DNA from: Massospora cicadina
Taxonomy: Eukaryota > Entomophthoromycota > Entomophthoromycetes > Entomophthorales > Entomophthoraceae
Assembly (NCBI GenBank): GCA_022478985.1
Contig: JAKSZP010005263.1
Location: 186,001-250,000, forward strand
Direction of reading: 5' to 3'
DNA length: 64,000 nucleotides
Shown here: positions 32,612 through 43,998 of the stretch, piece by piece
Layout: each line of letters begins with the position of its first letter
Position numbering within the stretch: the stretch's first letter is position 1
The notes under the pieces: generated by a model
Databases searched by the model: none
What the model saw: the letters and a program-made list of their open reading frames with translations, nothing else
What the model was told of the DNA's origin: nothing
Position numbers and translations under genes: made by a program

Positions 32612-33200
32612 CTAGCCGATTTACCCGTGCTTCGCTATGGTGTTTTAGAAGTTCAGATATTCAAATTTATTGATTTAGATTTTATATTATAGATAAACAA
32701 ACCGCTTAGCCAAATCTAATTGCTCAATCAAATCAACCAAAACTCACCAACCGCTCAGCTAAACCTAACTGAACTTATCAAATCAACGAATAACTAATGA
32801 CCCCTCAAAACTAAACTGTCCTATCGATTCGACCAAAAACCATCAACCACTCAGCCAAACTAAATATACCTATCGAATCAAATAAATAACAACAAACTGC
32901 TACTAAAACATCTCTATATATCTAAAATCATTGTGTACGTGACTTGTCTTCCAAACTACCAAATCAACTACTTAACTTATTTTTATATTTTACTACGTTG
33001 GCACATCATCGTTTTAACCAACTTTGAAAAAGGAGGTTATCAATTCGACCGGTATGTATGTTTTTGTTTTTTCTGTTTGTTCGCGCATAACTGAAAATAC
33101 TGAACCAATTTGGATGATCATCTTCAAAAATAGAGGATGCTCCAACTTAGGTCCCATTTTTACTTTTGTAAGTATTGATCAAGTATCTGCCCATTAATTT
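32612..33200 (-). mobile_element. Helitron-like non-autonomous repeat downstream of RPB1
   Basis: On the minus strand the sequence ends with hairpin CCATAGCGAAGCACGGG (plus 32624-32640), about 8 bp, then CTAG (32612-32615) followed by T. All three features fit a Helitron 3' end. The body to about 32960 is nearly the same as 24700-25060. The part at 33037-33180 is a diverged copy of sequences at 37314-37440 and (inverse) 14490-14600. The 5' TC end was not identified. Confidence 0.55.
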
Positions 33201-33412
33201 AGTAAGTATATCAAAATGGGCTCGGAAGCGATGGATACTTGTGGGACTGATACAACTCCGGATAAACTTAATTCCGGCATCGGTGAAGCGATAGCTTGAA
33301 TCAACTTTTGATATGATATATGTCCTGGCTGGGTATGTTCAAAATCCAGGTAGTATGAGATTATAGTGGGACGAGCTTAAATCATTTTAGATGGGTATCA
33401 TTTTTGCATAAT

Positions 33413-33600
33413 TTGACCAATAAACTCATCTAAATTTGATAAAATGAATTGTTTTAGATAGCAATCAATAAATTTACCATAGATTGACTAATAAAAGCAA
33501 CCAAATCTAATAAAATGAATAACTGTAGATAACAATTAGTAAATCATGCATATGTTGACCAATAAAATCATCTAAATTTAATAAAATGAATTATTAGTAT
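33413..33600 (+). repeat. 71-bp tandem repeat, about 2.6 copies
   Basis: Units begin with ttgaccaataaa at 33413, 33484 and 33555, exactly 71 bp apart. Each contains aaatttgataaaatgaat or a close variant. It is non-coding. Confidence 0.75.
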
Positions 33601-33661
33601 ATTTGTTTATGATATATATAATAGATATACAATGAGGTTTAATTTTATAGAGAAATAGTAT

Positions 33662-33942
33662 ATCTTTTATTCAAGGTGGGCTGACCTGGGGATGATACCG
33701 CACTGATTAAGGGAAATCAATGAACGGGAAAGGAGGACAAAATCTGGAAAATCTCCATGCGTGGCATATGATAGGCCAGGAACTCCATGGACCGCCTTTG
33801 CTATTTGCTATCTCAGTTCAGGGCATTGGTGCGCAATGCCAACACAGTCATAATTGTCCCCTACCCAAAGTTCCAATACCATAATCAAACTCAGGGAGGC
33901 AGCAGTAGAGGTCCCTACTCTACCACTTGGGTATCCTCCCCT
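33662..33942 (-). mobile_element. tRNA-derived SINE, copy 2
   Basis: A 281-bp insert between perfect 19-bp copies of ttttatagagaaatagtat (33643-33661 and 33943-33961). On the minus strand the head reads CCCAAGTGGTAGAG (A-box-like, about 33918-33931), then GAGTTTGATTATGG (B-box-like, about 33883-33896). The 3' tail is CATCCCCAGGTCAGCCCACC (about 33675-33694). The tail matches the LINE 3' end. Some ORF-like stretches here are chance. Confidence 0.88.
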
Positions 33943-34034
33943 TTTTATAGAGAAATAGTATGGGGTCAAAAACAATATATAGAGATAGTAATATCCAATA
34001 AAAGTAGGAAAAAGAGCCACTTTTAAGATGCACT

Positions 34035-34460
34035 AATTTTTTTTTGGGGGGGGGGAAGAACTGAGGGTAAAGTTTTTTTGGGGAAAAAAAACCTTTTTGA
34101 AGAATTCTTTTTTGGGAAAAAAGAACCTCTTTTAAAAAAAGCTCTAAAAAGTATGAAATAATCAAGAAATATGCCTTCTCTATAAAACCCTTTTTGAAGT
34201 TGGCACCATATTTAACCAACTTATAATAGGTATTTATAAGTTACATAAACACCACTATATATTCTAAGTTGCTTATAGTTTAAAATTGGACCCAATCCAG
34301 ACATAAGATATAATCTGTATTTGCAAACAAAATTCTATAATTCATTTTAAGATATGGTGCTGAATTCAAAAGGATTTTATTAAGGAAGCATAATTTTTGA
34401 TTGATTCATACTTTTTAAATCTTTTTTAAAGGAAGTTCTATTTTTCCAAATTTTTTAGCT
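34035..34460. mobile_element. MITE-like inverted-repeat element, copy 2
   Basis: Inverted arms at about 34101-34160 and 34400-34457 share aaaaagtatgaa and its complement ttcatactttttaa. The middle contains ttggacccaatcca, as in copies 1 and 3. The left arm is preceded by a G-run and poly(T). No coding was seen. Confidence 0.55.
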
Positions 34461-34713
34461 TACAATTGCATACTAGCTTTAACTATATAAATAAAATAAA
34501 TGATAAAAAGTAATTATATAAAAAGTAATTGTGCCAGAAATTGAACAACTGATCTTTAAGAATTAAAAGTTTAGAGCTAAAAGCTGAGCTGATTATGCTA
34601 GATTTTTTTTAAAAACTCCATACTTTAATAATAAAATTTAAGGGAAAGTAAGAGGGAAGGGTGGAATACAGGTGATTCAGCTGAGGGTAAAAAAAGACCG
34701 GGGATTTGGGCTA

Positions 34714-36138
34714 CTAGAGTTCTAGCACCTCCGACCATTGCTGATTGGCAATTGCCATTGCTAGCCATGATTCTAGCAGCGGTGGGCTTACAGGCCATAC
34801 TATTCTAAGATAATTAATAGCTTTATTGCATGTGATGAGCAATCCAGTGGGGAAAGCCAAATGCGTGGCCTTATAACACCCGGGGATTATGTGCAAGAAT
34901 TTTGAGATCCGGTGGAGCTGATTGGAGATAATATGAATGGTCTTCAATACCAAACCTCTGTGATGGGGGCGCTCGTTGCTCATAACCTTGGCAACAAGCG
35001 CACAGTGAATTACCCATACACAATACTGGCAAATGAAGGCTCATAGTTGGATCTGAGCCATTCTCAGGGTTTTTGTAAAGAACAGGTCCTGCGATGGATG
35101 TATACCAGAAAGTGAATGATTGCCTGATAGGATGTATCACATCATGGACCAGTATTTTTTGAACAAGGCACATTCATAATAGCGATGTGCTATGTCTGCT
35201 TCCGGTTTGGTCACCAATATAGAGTCATCCCAACCTTGGTTGGTCTTCAATGGATCATCTTGGTTTGGTGATTGGATATTTGGGATCAGCTGTTGATGCA
35301 TTATTGAGCTATGGCCCCCTATCAGAATGCCTTCATTGGGGATTGCACCCAATTGTGTATCAGGCGTTCCACCCAATGAGTTACTCATACTACTGAATCA
35401 ATTTTGGTTGGGGACCATTCACCCCCCCAACTGGGCTGTTTTGGGGTTGGCGCCTGACTTGTTCTTCACCCAAATACCCTGAGCTGATTTGGTAAGTTTC
35501 GTCATATCAGTAGAAAACTTTTTATTGCTTGACTCCATTAGTTTGAATCGCTGATTTATGTTATTTGAATCTGAGTCAGTTTCAGATCCTACCAATACCT
35601 CATCCAGGTTTTTTGCTTTATTGGCAAGAGTTTTCTCATCCTGTGAGGCCCCAGTCCCCCCTGCTGATTGAGGTTCACTGGGGAATATTCCTGACTCTGC
35701 TGTTCTTGGCATCAGCCCTTGCTCCCAGAAGGTTGTGTTTGTCATCTGGGTGTCAGTGGGCATCGATCCTAAGGAGTTGACACCATCATTTGCACTATTC
35801 ATTAGTGCTCTGTGACCCATCTCCACATTCGTTCATTTTGTAGTTGTTCATGTCACCAGTTTGTTACTTGGTACATATGTGGTGGAATACCCAGCCCCAT
35901 TTCTAGTCATGTCAGGGCTTGGGCCAGCGGAAAGGTTGGCAGATGGTTTGTTCATCTCAATGACCTTGGTTTTATTCTTAATAAAACTTGCTATCAGTGC
36001 GGGCAAGTCATCTGTTTCTATGTGCTGCGCACAGATGGGTGGCTTGCCTTCCCTACGCTTGGTTGGTTGGCCTTTGTTCACTGTCTTTAAAATTTCAGTG
36101 CAGTATAGCAGTTGGTTGCTCTCTCGGTTCTTGTTCAA
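34714..36138 (-). pseudogene. Decayed coding region of unknown kind
   Basis: On the minus strand one frame runs from 36138 to 35137 with only three stops (near 35848, 35416 and 35400). It encodes a hydrophilic, Asn/Ser/Thr-rich protein with no recognised domain. A second frame continues from 35173 to 34871 with the Cys-containing segment PVLCMGNSLCACCQGYEQR. The two frames overlap where CALFKKYW in one becomes CLVQKI in the other, which looks like a frameshift. Similar length, composition and position make one ancestral gene of about 450 codons likely. It could be a lost host gene or a transposon protein. I do not recognise it. Confidence 0.4.
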
Positions 36139-36269
36139 TTCACTTTTTAATAAAAATTGATATTTGTGAGAGGGAGGATGAGCTGATTATGCTAGAGGAA
36201 GCATTTGTAAAATCAATAGAGTTTTTAATTCAGTTTTGTTTTAGATTGACATCTAAAGAGCTGGATAAC

Positions 36270-36840
36270 CACTAACCACTTAACAAAACATTTAAAAATC
36301 AAATCAACTGAATACTAAACTGCTCAGCTGTAACAATATAGCAAATACCATTGAGAATATATAGGATTTTCACTTCCTGTATATAAAACTTTTTATTTTA
36401 CTATGATGAGTATAATTTTTAAAAATCACAAACCTTCTTCTTGAAAAAATACTTATATGTACCAACTTTCATGATGATTGGTCAAATGGTGTCAGAGTCT
36501 ATAGAACATATATATATACCAACATCCATTTATATATAAATCAACCAATTTTCCCAGCTTTGCTTGGGTTTAAAATTTACCAGATGATTCTAATCAATAA
36601 TTTTGTTTTTATACTGGTACATGGCCATCATTGAGTTCAGAAATCAAAAAAGCTACTGAATATTCCAAACACCACCCATTTGGCCAAAATCAATTAAAAC
36701 TATCAAATTATCTAAATATCTAATCATTTAGCTAAAGCCAAGTTTACTATCAAATGAACCAAAAACTATCAATACTCACCCAAACCAAATTTTTAAACTT
36801 AAAAACAACTAAACAACTATTAACTGGTTATCAAAACTAC
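36270..36840 (+). repeat. Decayed periodic repeats and hairpin segment
   Basis: Short AT-rich units of the aaccactca-type series at about 36270-36330 and 36650-36840. A hairpin segment cccagctttgcttggg (about 36553-36568) is similar to the Helitron-like hairpins near RPB1 but with CG replaced by TG or CA. No gene was seen. Confidence 0.45.
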
Positions 36841-36849
36841 TTTGTGTTA

Positions 36850-36995
36850 AAAAACTCCTTACCATTAAATAGATAAAGATAATAGGGGAGGGAAGAAATT
36901 ATGTTTGTCCTAGCTATAATAGGTTTTGAACCTGTTATGGTATTTTTACTCCACCTTAGCTTGTAGTAACAGTGTGTGAAACTTTTTTTAAAAGA
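36850..36995 (-). mobile_element. tRNA-like SINE family 2, copy 2
   Basis: On the minus strand ACAGGTTCAAAACCTATT (B-box-like, about 36921-36938) is followed by ATAGCTAGGACAAACATAA and then a purine/pyrimidine-rich body. Block order matches 23400-23590. Confidence 0.55.
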
Positions 36996-37004
36996 TTCAG
37001 CAAT

Positions 37005-37205
37005 AGCAGGAACTACCCAACATGACCACCCAAATTTTCCTTTTTAACTCCATATCATTAATTAGATGATGATAAGAGGGGTTGGAGAAGATTATATTTG
37101 TTCTAGCCAGTAAAGATTTTGAACCTCTGTTGAACAAAACTTGGATTAGAGTGGAAGCAGGAATTACCCTGTCAGGCTAACTACCCTTCCCCAGTGTGTG
37201 CAACT
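37005..37205 (-). mobile_element. tRNA-like SINE family 2, copy 3
   Basis: On the minus strand AGAGGTTCAAAATCTTTAC (about 37113-37131) is followed by TGGCTAGAACAAATATAAT and the same body blocks as the neighbouring copy. It lies in the same orientation directly beside copy 2, so the pair may be a tandem duplication. Confidence 0.55.
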
Positions 37206-37837
37206 ATATCCTGAAATTATCAAAACTTATGAACTTATCAAATTATATTTAAATGATGGTATAATATATGCATACTAATATTTTCTATTTTTAACTAACT
37301 TCAAAAAGGAGGAGGTTCTGAATTTTACCTGTTTATATGGGTTTTTATTTTTTTCTATATTTGTTTATGCATTACTCTGAAACTGCTGGACCAATTTTAA
37401 TGCACTTTTTTAAATGAAAGAGCATGCCACACTTAGGTACCATTCCAATTTTTCAAGGCTTATTATATTAAAAGAAAAAGTTTTATATGTAAAAAGTGAA
37501 GCTTTACATATGATTATAATGAATTGGTATATCTTATTGGCAGAGCAATTAATGGGTATTTAATCAATTTATTAGTTTGTAAATTTGGCATCATTTATTA
37601 ACTCTGATGTCATTTTTTGGTAGATGGGCATCATTAGGTTTACAGTAATTAAACCTATCAACTTATCTAGATAATCTTTAAATCTAACATCTTTTTTAGT
37701 ATATGGACATCAATAGATTAACAGTAATTAATTCTATCAATCTAATTAAGTTTTATTAAACTGCATAGTAAAACCATTAAATCTTTTAACTTAACTAAAA
37801 ATTAACAACCACTCAACCAAAACTCGTTAAACCCATT
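37206..37837. other. Gene-free repeat remnants
   Basis: A segment at 37314-37440 matches 33037-33180. The 37640-37837 part has imperfect ~75-bp repeats (tttttagtatatggacatcaat type) and the periodic units aaccactcaaccaaaa. No ORF with any family resemblance was seen. Confidence 0.4.
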
Positions 37838-38602
37838 TGTTAGAATCCTGGCATGATTAACACTTGCTGGTGCTTCTGTACAGGATTTCAACAATTTAGC
37901 AGGCCTAGATTATTGGAACTCCTCAACTGCTATTAAAAATCTAATGGGGAAAAACTAATCACAAGAAGATTATATATATAAATTTATTAATAGTCAAAAT
38001 GAGGACAAAAGAAAACCCCTTATAATATTCCCTCTTAGTTATTAAAGGGCTTTGAGGCTAAAAATTGGAGGGACAATAGAATTCAGCATAAGCAGATGAT
38101 TGCACAATTAGGAAATATTGATTAAATCTATCAGACTTGCAATAATCTCTTTCCCTTGACTTTAATTTAGGGGGTGGGTCAATAGCAGGTAGGATGTATC
38201 CATGTGGCAAGGATTAAATAAATTCAATCCAATCAATCTTTTAAAATTACTTTTACCTCAGCTGCTGATCTGAGGTTCTAGGTGGTTATTGGTGGAAAAT
38301 ATATTTTCATCCCTCTGAAACCCCTTAAGGTTTACAAAAGGGGGTTAGTTTCACTTAGAATATGGACTAAATTTCAGTTTGGGCATAGAGGGACCTCAGA
38401 AGGAGTCCATCAATTCACCTGAGGGTTTAGCATAATCTTATTAACAAAAGTAAGGTGTTTTGACCAAGGCATAGGGATAGAAACTCTACCCCAATTGGGA
38501 TTACTCAGCTGATAGTCAAAAGGGGGAGTTTTAACAATACATTTGGAGAGAGTTGACTCCAGGAGATACTTACCAATTAGTTGCACATCCAATTGTCTGA
38601 CA
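37838..38602 (-). repeat. Solo LTR (minus strand), 5-bp duplication CCATT
   Basis: A 765-bp LTR bounded by perfect CCATT copies at 37833-37837 and 38603-38607. On the minus strand it begins TGTCAGACAATTGGATG and ends AGGATTCTAACA. The terminal hairpin occupies 37838-37893. CG is almost absent. There is no internal coding region. Confidence 0.92.
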
Positions 38603-38799
38603 CCATTGTATCAACCAATCACCAACTTTATATAGAAACCATTGAGCCTAATGAATTAACCAAGTAACTACCCACTTAACAAAACAAAGAGCTCAATGAA
38701 TTGATTAAAATAACTATCATCTTACTCAAAATTATTGAGCCTATCAAATTAACCAAAAACAACAAACTGCTCAGCTAAAATGATTTAAAGTTTAGCATT

Positions 38800-39159
38800 T
38801 ATTTATTTGAGGCAAGCTGACCAGGGGATGGACATTACTGAAATAGAGAAAGAAAGTATTGACATGAAACCTGAGCAGGGTCAACTCTGTTATAGAAAGT
38901 TTTTTTCACCTCCAGATAGGGACTCAGATTTTTTGGTTATGTCATGGGTAAGGTTTTCATGTTATTATACCTACTAACTGCCAATAGCTTCCTTCAGCTG
39001 GCACCCCAATCGATGTGCAAAGGGTGGGAATCAAACCTGCAACCTTCAGGTTGGTAGCCATACGCCCTACTGAACTCAATTGGTGTGCAAAGGGTAGGAA
39101 ACAAACCTGCAACCTTCAGGTTGGTAGCCATATGCCCTACTGACTCGCCTTCCACCCCC
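38800..39159 (-). mobile_element. tRNA-derived SINE with a duplicated head, copy 3
   Basis: A 360-bp insert between 19-bp duplications tgatttaaag(t/a)ttagcatt (38781-38799 and 39160-39178, one mismatch). The tRNA-like head is present twice with an exact 70-bp period (39014-39073 and 39084-39143). Each unit on the minus strand holds GCAGGTTTGATTCCC or its variant as a B box. The 3' tail CCATCCCCTGGTCAGC (about 38818-38833) is the same as the LINE tail at 23313-23328. The tail ends in aataaataaat. Confidence 0.88.
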
Positions 39160-39179
39160 TGATTTAAAGATTAGCATTA

Positions 39180-40317
39180 TACTTTATATATTATTAATAC
39201 ATTCTATATATGACTTTTATCTATTTAGTTATAATTAAGAAAATGAAAAACAGCCTAAGGTGGTTCCCAATTTTATATATATTTGTGCCAAGTTTGACTA
39301 TTTTTGGTTATTTGTATATGAGATAATATATCCATTACATATATAATTTATAATAATTTTTATTTTTATGTACAAATATTGATTTTAAAAAAATTGTATA
39401 GAGATAAATTTTTTTAAAAAAGTATGACTAATAAGAACCAACTTTAAAAAAGCACTAAAATTTTCTTTGGTGAAAAATATTTTACTTGTGATAAAACAGT
39501 TCATTGCATAGCGTTTTATACTACAAAGCATAAGAACTTAACTCAAGGTGATACAAAACATAATCTGTTGATCTGAATAGTTTGGTTGATTCAAATGTTT
39601 TTTTGCAAAATTGGTTTTTAATTTAGAGCATTTGAAGTTGGTAATTACTCTGGATGTATTTTACAATCATAATCAATTAAACTTTCACAAAGTAGTAGTA
39701 ATTTAAGCCCGCTGACATTTTGTTTCCTCTACTTCATGGTAGGACCAATGGGATGATCCTCACCTTGAAATTTTTTACCCTGTCAACACCAAAATAAGGC
39801 GTGAGTTTAAATTACTTAATTTTAAGTTTATTCACTTTTATTATGTTGGTCCTTGAGTGTTGTGCTTGAGGTATAGCCCACCTTTATGGAGTTTCACTCC
39901 CATTCTAGCTACATATTCAAAATTCCCTGGTATAACCAAGTGGTCCAAAGAGGTGGACTGAAGCTGCACCTTGGCCTATGGAGTGAACCAGGTGCCAGAG
40001 TCCTGATGAATCCAGAGTGATCCAGTGGACTGAGCCCTGATGAATCTCCAGGTAACAAAGGCTGGATCAGCTTTAAATCTTGATCCATAGGCCCAAATGT
40101 GAGGATGAGACGTGGTGTTCAGTGGATTTCATTAGTAATAGATGGTGGTTGGACTGGTTCACTACCATACCTCAGCTGTTTAGGCTGAACAAATGGATAT
40201 AACACATTTTGGATGAGATTGTATACATGATATACACTTTTGGTATGGAGGCAACTCTCCAATTTAGGGTTGTGCCACTGGCATATGGGACTTGAGATTC
40301 CTTTCTATTACATGACT
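39180..40317. other. AT-rich stretch without recognisable genes
   Basis: The 39170-39370 part is the inverse of 13490-13690. Around 39930-40200 the sequence is more GC-balanced, with several gatgaatc(t)cc-type short repeats, but shows no domain or tRNA fold. Nothing else is supported. Confidence 0.35.
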
Positions 40318-40630
40318 TCAAGAAATTTACTAAAATGCATGAAATAATTGATAAAAGTATAAATAATGAATAAAGACCTTTTTGAAGTTGGCGCCATATT
40401 TTAAACTAGCTTAATCAAACTTGCTCACAAATAAAATTAGATATTAGATTGGATTGGGTCCAAGTTAAGCTATAAGCAACTAAGAATATACAGTGCTGAG
40501 TATATATGTTATAAATGGTATTTATAAGTCAGTTTAAAATATGATGCTGACTTTACAAAAGGTTTTTATTGATTTTTCATACTTTTGTCAATTATTTTAT
40601 ATTTTTTAGTGCATTTTTAAAGCTGTTTTT
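40318..40630. mobile_element. MITE-like inverted-repeat element, copy 3
   Basis: Inverted arms at about 40325-40400 and 40545-40620 share the ataattgataaaagtat / atacttttgtcaattat pair. The middle holds tggattgggtccaa, the complement of the middle of copies 1 and 2. No coding was seen. Confidence 0.55.
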
Positions 40631-41284
40631 TACCATTATATAGATAGCAATTTTGCAACCTTTTTTAACACCTCCTATTAGAACCATAACTGTTATAAGC
40701 TTTATAGAGTTAAGTGATGGTTTTAAGTGCATTATGAGCTTACAGTTTAAATTAAGTCTGTACCAAAAGGTATGGCTGAGAAGATAAATAGACAAATTAG
40801 ATAATTAGATCCTTGGTTTAGTAAGAGGGTCAATTGTGTTCTCAAGCATTGTGATATTATTGTGAGCCTAAAGTTAAAGTTAAAAGCTAACCTTAATAAC
40901 ATTGGATGTCAACAACTTTTAAAGTGGTAATCAATTTTTTGGATCCCCATGGTTCAAAAACCAGTTTCACTTAGTGTATGTGATATTGATTCAGCACTTG
41001 ATTCCTGTAGAACTCTACTATATGTACTCTTTTATTTTGTTATAACCAAAAATTTGGACATGCTTGGTTGGGTAACATGTTTTGATTCACTAAAAAGTAG
41101 TCTTAGCAGTAAACTAAAAGATCCTTGCTTAACTTACAACATAAAGTTGTTAAATGCCAAGTGAGTTAAAAAAGAGATCAATTAGCCTGGATTCTTAGAG
41201 TAGCATCTAGATTTTCTATCAACTAGGTAAGAAAGTATAATTGTAAGTTAAAGTGGGAGTTTCATAGCTCAAAAGGTCTTAGAA
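40631..41284. other. AT-rich stretch without recognisable genes
   Basis: Short ORFs only (at most about 70 codons) with no family resemblance and no repeat match noticed in the window. Confidence 0.3.
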
Positions 41285-41321
41285 TGATACCTCCTTTAGG
41301 TTGGGACCACCTGGTGCTAAA
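41285..41321 (+). mobile_element. Hyper-truncated poly(A) retroposon, plus-strand copy, 37 bp
   Basis: TTGGGACCACCTGGTGCTA followed by A residues, preceded by gatacctcctttagg. It lies between perfect 14-bp copies of aaaaggtcttagaa (41271-41284 and 41322-41335). It is the only clear plus-strand member and confirms the poly(A) end. Confidence 0.82.
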
Positions 41322-41560
41322 AAAAGGTCTTAGAAGGGAATTCAATAAGCCTCTTATGGGATTGTAAAGAAGGGGTTTAAGATGCCAATCCCTAGTTTTT
41401 CTGCGATGGTCCACCAAATAAAGTGGCCACCAGATAAAAATTTACTTAAAGCTTCTTCACCTTCTGAGATGTCTTCCTAGGCTGTTAGTTAAGGTGCCAT
41501 GTTGGGGATTTTCTTATTAATGATAATCCTTTTATTTGGCTCCTTTGCAAGTAAAGATGA

Positions 41561-41606
41561 GTGGATACCCCACTTTATTGGGCTGGTAACCACTAGTGCT
41601 AAAAAG
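41561..41606 (+). mobile_element. Possible diverged member of the same retroposon family
   Basis: The stretch ggataccccactttattggg, then ggtaaccactagtgctaaaaa, aligns with the 3' end of the copies at 8676 and 41285. Flanks aaagatgagtgg and aaagagaagcgg are only similar, so the duplication is doubtful. Confidence 0.45.
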
Positions 41607-43998
41607 AGAAGCGGTTTAAGAAGCCTTTGACTGAGGGACTAAGCCTAAGGACTTTATAACTTTCAAAGTTTAGATTATGCTAAACTAAAGTTTTCCTTAG
41701 ACTTACACCAAAAGCACTGTATAGGAGTTTGATTCTTACCTAGTGCAGCTGGCATTAAAACACAGATCTAGACCTATTGTCAAGCTCATGATATTGGGTA
41801 TACTGGATATTCTAAAATTTACCTGTACCAGTAAATGCTAAATTAAATAATTTACAACCTTAGCCTATCCAGTCCAGCAGCAATTCCACAAGCGGTTTAG
41901 AACGTGGATCTGAACTTACCCATATAACACAAAATATGATTAATTAAAGAATGTGTAAAAGTACTGGGGTCAGGACTTAGCAGCAATATCTGAAGGGTAA
42001 TAGCTTTTTGGTTAAAATAGATTACTAATGTACATAGCTTCTACATAATAGTTAGATATCTATACAAAAAAGGTAATTAAAGCTAGGGTAAGAATATTGG
42101 CAGCTGGGTGGGTGCCTTACTTTGAGATTAAATGGGACACTCTGTGTCACAGCTAGTGACATTTAGCCTGATGTTGACCAACAACCTAAATCTGTTTTTT
42201 GTAAAGCTCAAGGATCAATGAGAGAGTCCCTAAAAAACCAGAGATCTTTCTAATGTCATTGATATGAAATTGGGTTCTGGCCAGTACCTGTCAAGACTGA
42301 TCCTCTTGGTGCCAAGCCAACTGGGAATTTGGATAAAATCATCCTATTATTCTCAAAACCACCAGGAATGAGGTAACTGAGTTTAACAAATTGTGACCTA
42401 TTTTTTGAAAGGCAATTTAATCAGTATGGTTGGGTTTTAATAATTACTTGGCTTCAAAATTCAACCATAAAGCTTAAAACTTGCTAGAATGCTTTCCACT
42501 TATTAAAGAAAAACCTAAAAACCTTAATTAAAGTTTATTTAGCTAGTTTAAAAACTCCTTAAGTCCCCTTTACAGTTATTAACTTGATTAATTTTTTCCT
42601 GAAATAAATATTCTGGGTCAACAGTTATGGCCCTGCTTGGCCATTTTAACTAAACTCAAACCCACAACTTTAACTATTTTGCCAATTCTGCAGCATGTCA
42701 CATTGCACACACTTACTAAGACCCTACTGTAAGACCTGGGATCAACTTCTATGCCTGGACAGGAAGGCTTCCTTACAAATCTAAGAAGGTGCCTAAGAAG
42801 ACTACTAAAACCCTCACCAACATAGGCGATTTAGCTCATGTAGTGGATGAGAGGTGGGTCCAAGAATGTCTCATTAAAGTTTATCCCCTTCTTTTCCTTC
42901 TTTATACTTAAAAGTTGTAATAAAGGATTAATAGATGTGAAAGGAGGTAGTGGAAGCCAGAGGTCATCACTAGCTTTCAGGTTGATTATCCCTTCAATGT
43001 CCAAATCTCCAAAAATAGCTGAGTCCATCCAAGGTGCATTAACCAAATTCAAATAAGAAATGAGCTAATTGGATCAAATTCAAGTTTGATATAAACCTTC
43101 AAGCCTATAAATTGTCAGAGGGTACAATGAGCCAACCCAATAGGTTTAGTTATGCCAAACCCATTCACTACAAATTGTTAACATCCCTACTTTCCCTGCC
43201 CATGGGCATGCACCACCCGTTCCAAAGGACAGATCATCACCATCCATCAGGATGTGGCCAAACTGTAGAATTTTTTTGTAAAAGTTTTGATATCTCCAAA
43301 ATGAGTAAGGTTGGAGTGATCATACTTGCCTACCTGGATCAAAATCATTATTTGATTACCATAGTGTGTTAATTTATCAGATCTTTCTATGTTGAACTTA
43401 GTTGATCACAATGCATACCCCTTTTTTTCCAGAAATAGGTTTATGAGACAACAGCCCAAAACAAGTTCTGCTGTCAGTCCATTCTTTTAATTTTCAACTC
43501 CTAAATAAAAACCTTTATAATCCCTAAATTTTTGACTTTATGGTGTTCACATTTCATTTTATCAGTCATGTTACCTGGTCTTTGGAATGATTGGGCCAAA
43601 GTGGCATTCATCACCAGGCTTATACCCTCAGTTCTTAATATGGGTACTATTATGGGACACAAATGAACTTGTTGCCAATCCCTGAGGCAATTGAGCTCTA
43701 CAATCTTAATCTGTTGGTGGTGATATCTCTAACCCTTATTACTAATTTCCAGAGATGTTTTACTAGGTTTTTACCTCCCACTGCAACAGAGAATTCTCTG
43801 GTACAGCCCTTAACTTTGGAGCTATCACTCCTGAATCCTCAGTTGCACACACCAAATTTATTTGACTAATCCTGGGAGCATTGGTCACAGTAGTCATCAG
43901 CTGACAACCTCAAGTTCCTTATTCCCATTAGATAATCTATTATAGTAAGCTATACTCATGATATCTGTTTTGCATTTTGGATGTATACTCATCCAGAA
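41607..43998. other. Long AT-rich stretch without recognisable genes
   Basis: About 2.4 kb with ORFs no longer than about 85 codons on either strand and no domain motif. A region near 42720-43100 is less AT-rich. It may hold an old decayed element, but nothing allows a family name. Confidence 0.3.

Noticed and set aside
33413..33600. Possible CRISPR-like array (71-bp repeats)
   Set aside because: Repeats are long, contiguous and degenerate with no unique spacers, in a eukaryotic genome.
39930..40200. Possible additional SINE
   Set aside because: It has short internal repeats and a weak A-box-like stretch, but no B box, tail or flanking duplication.
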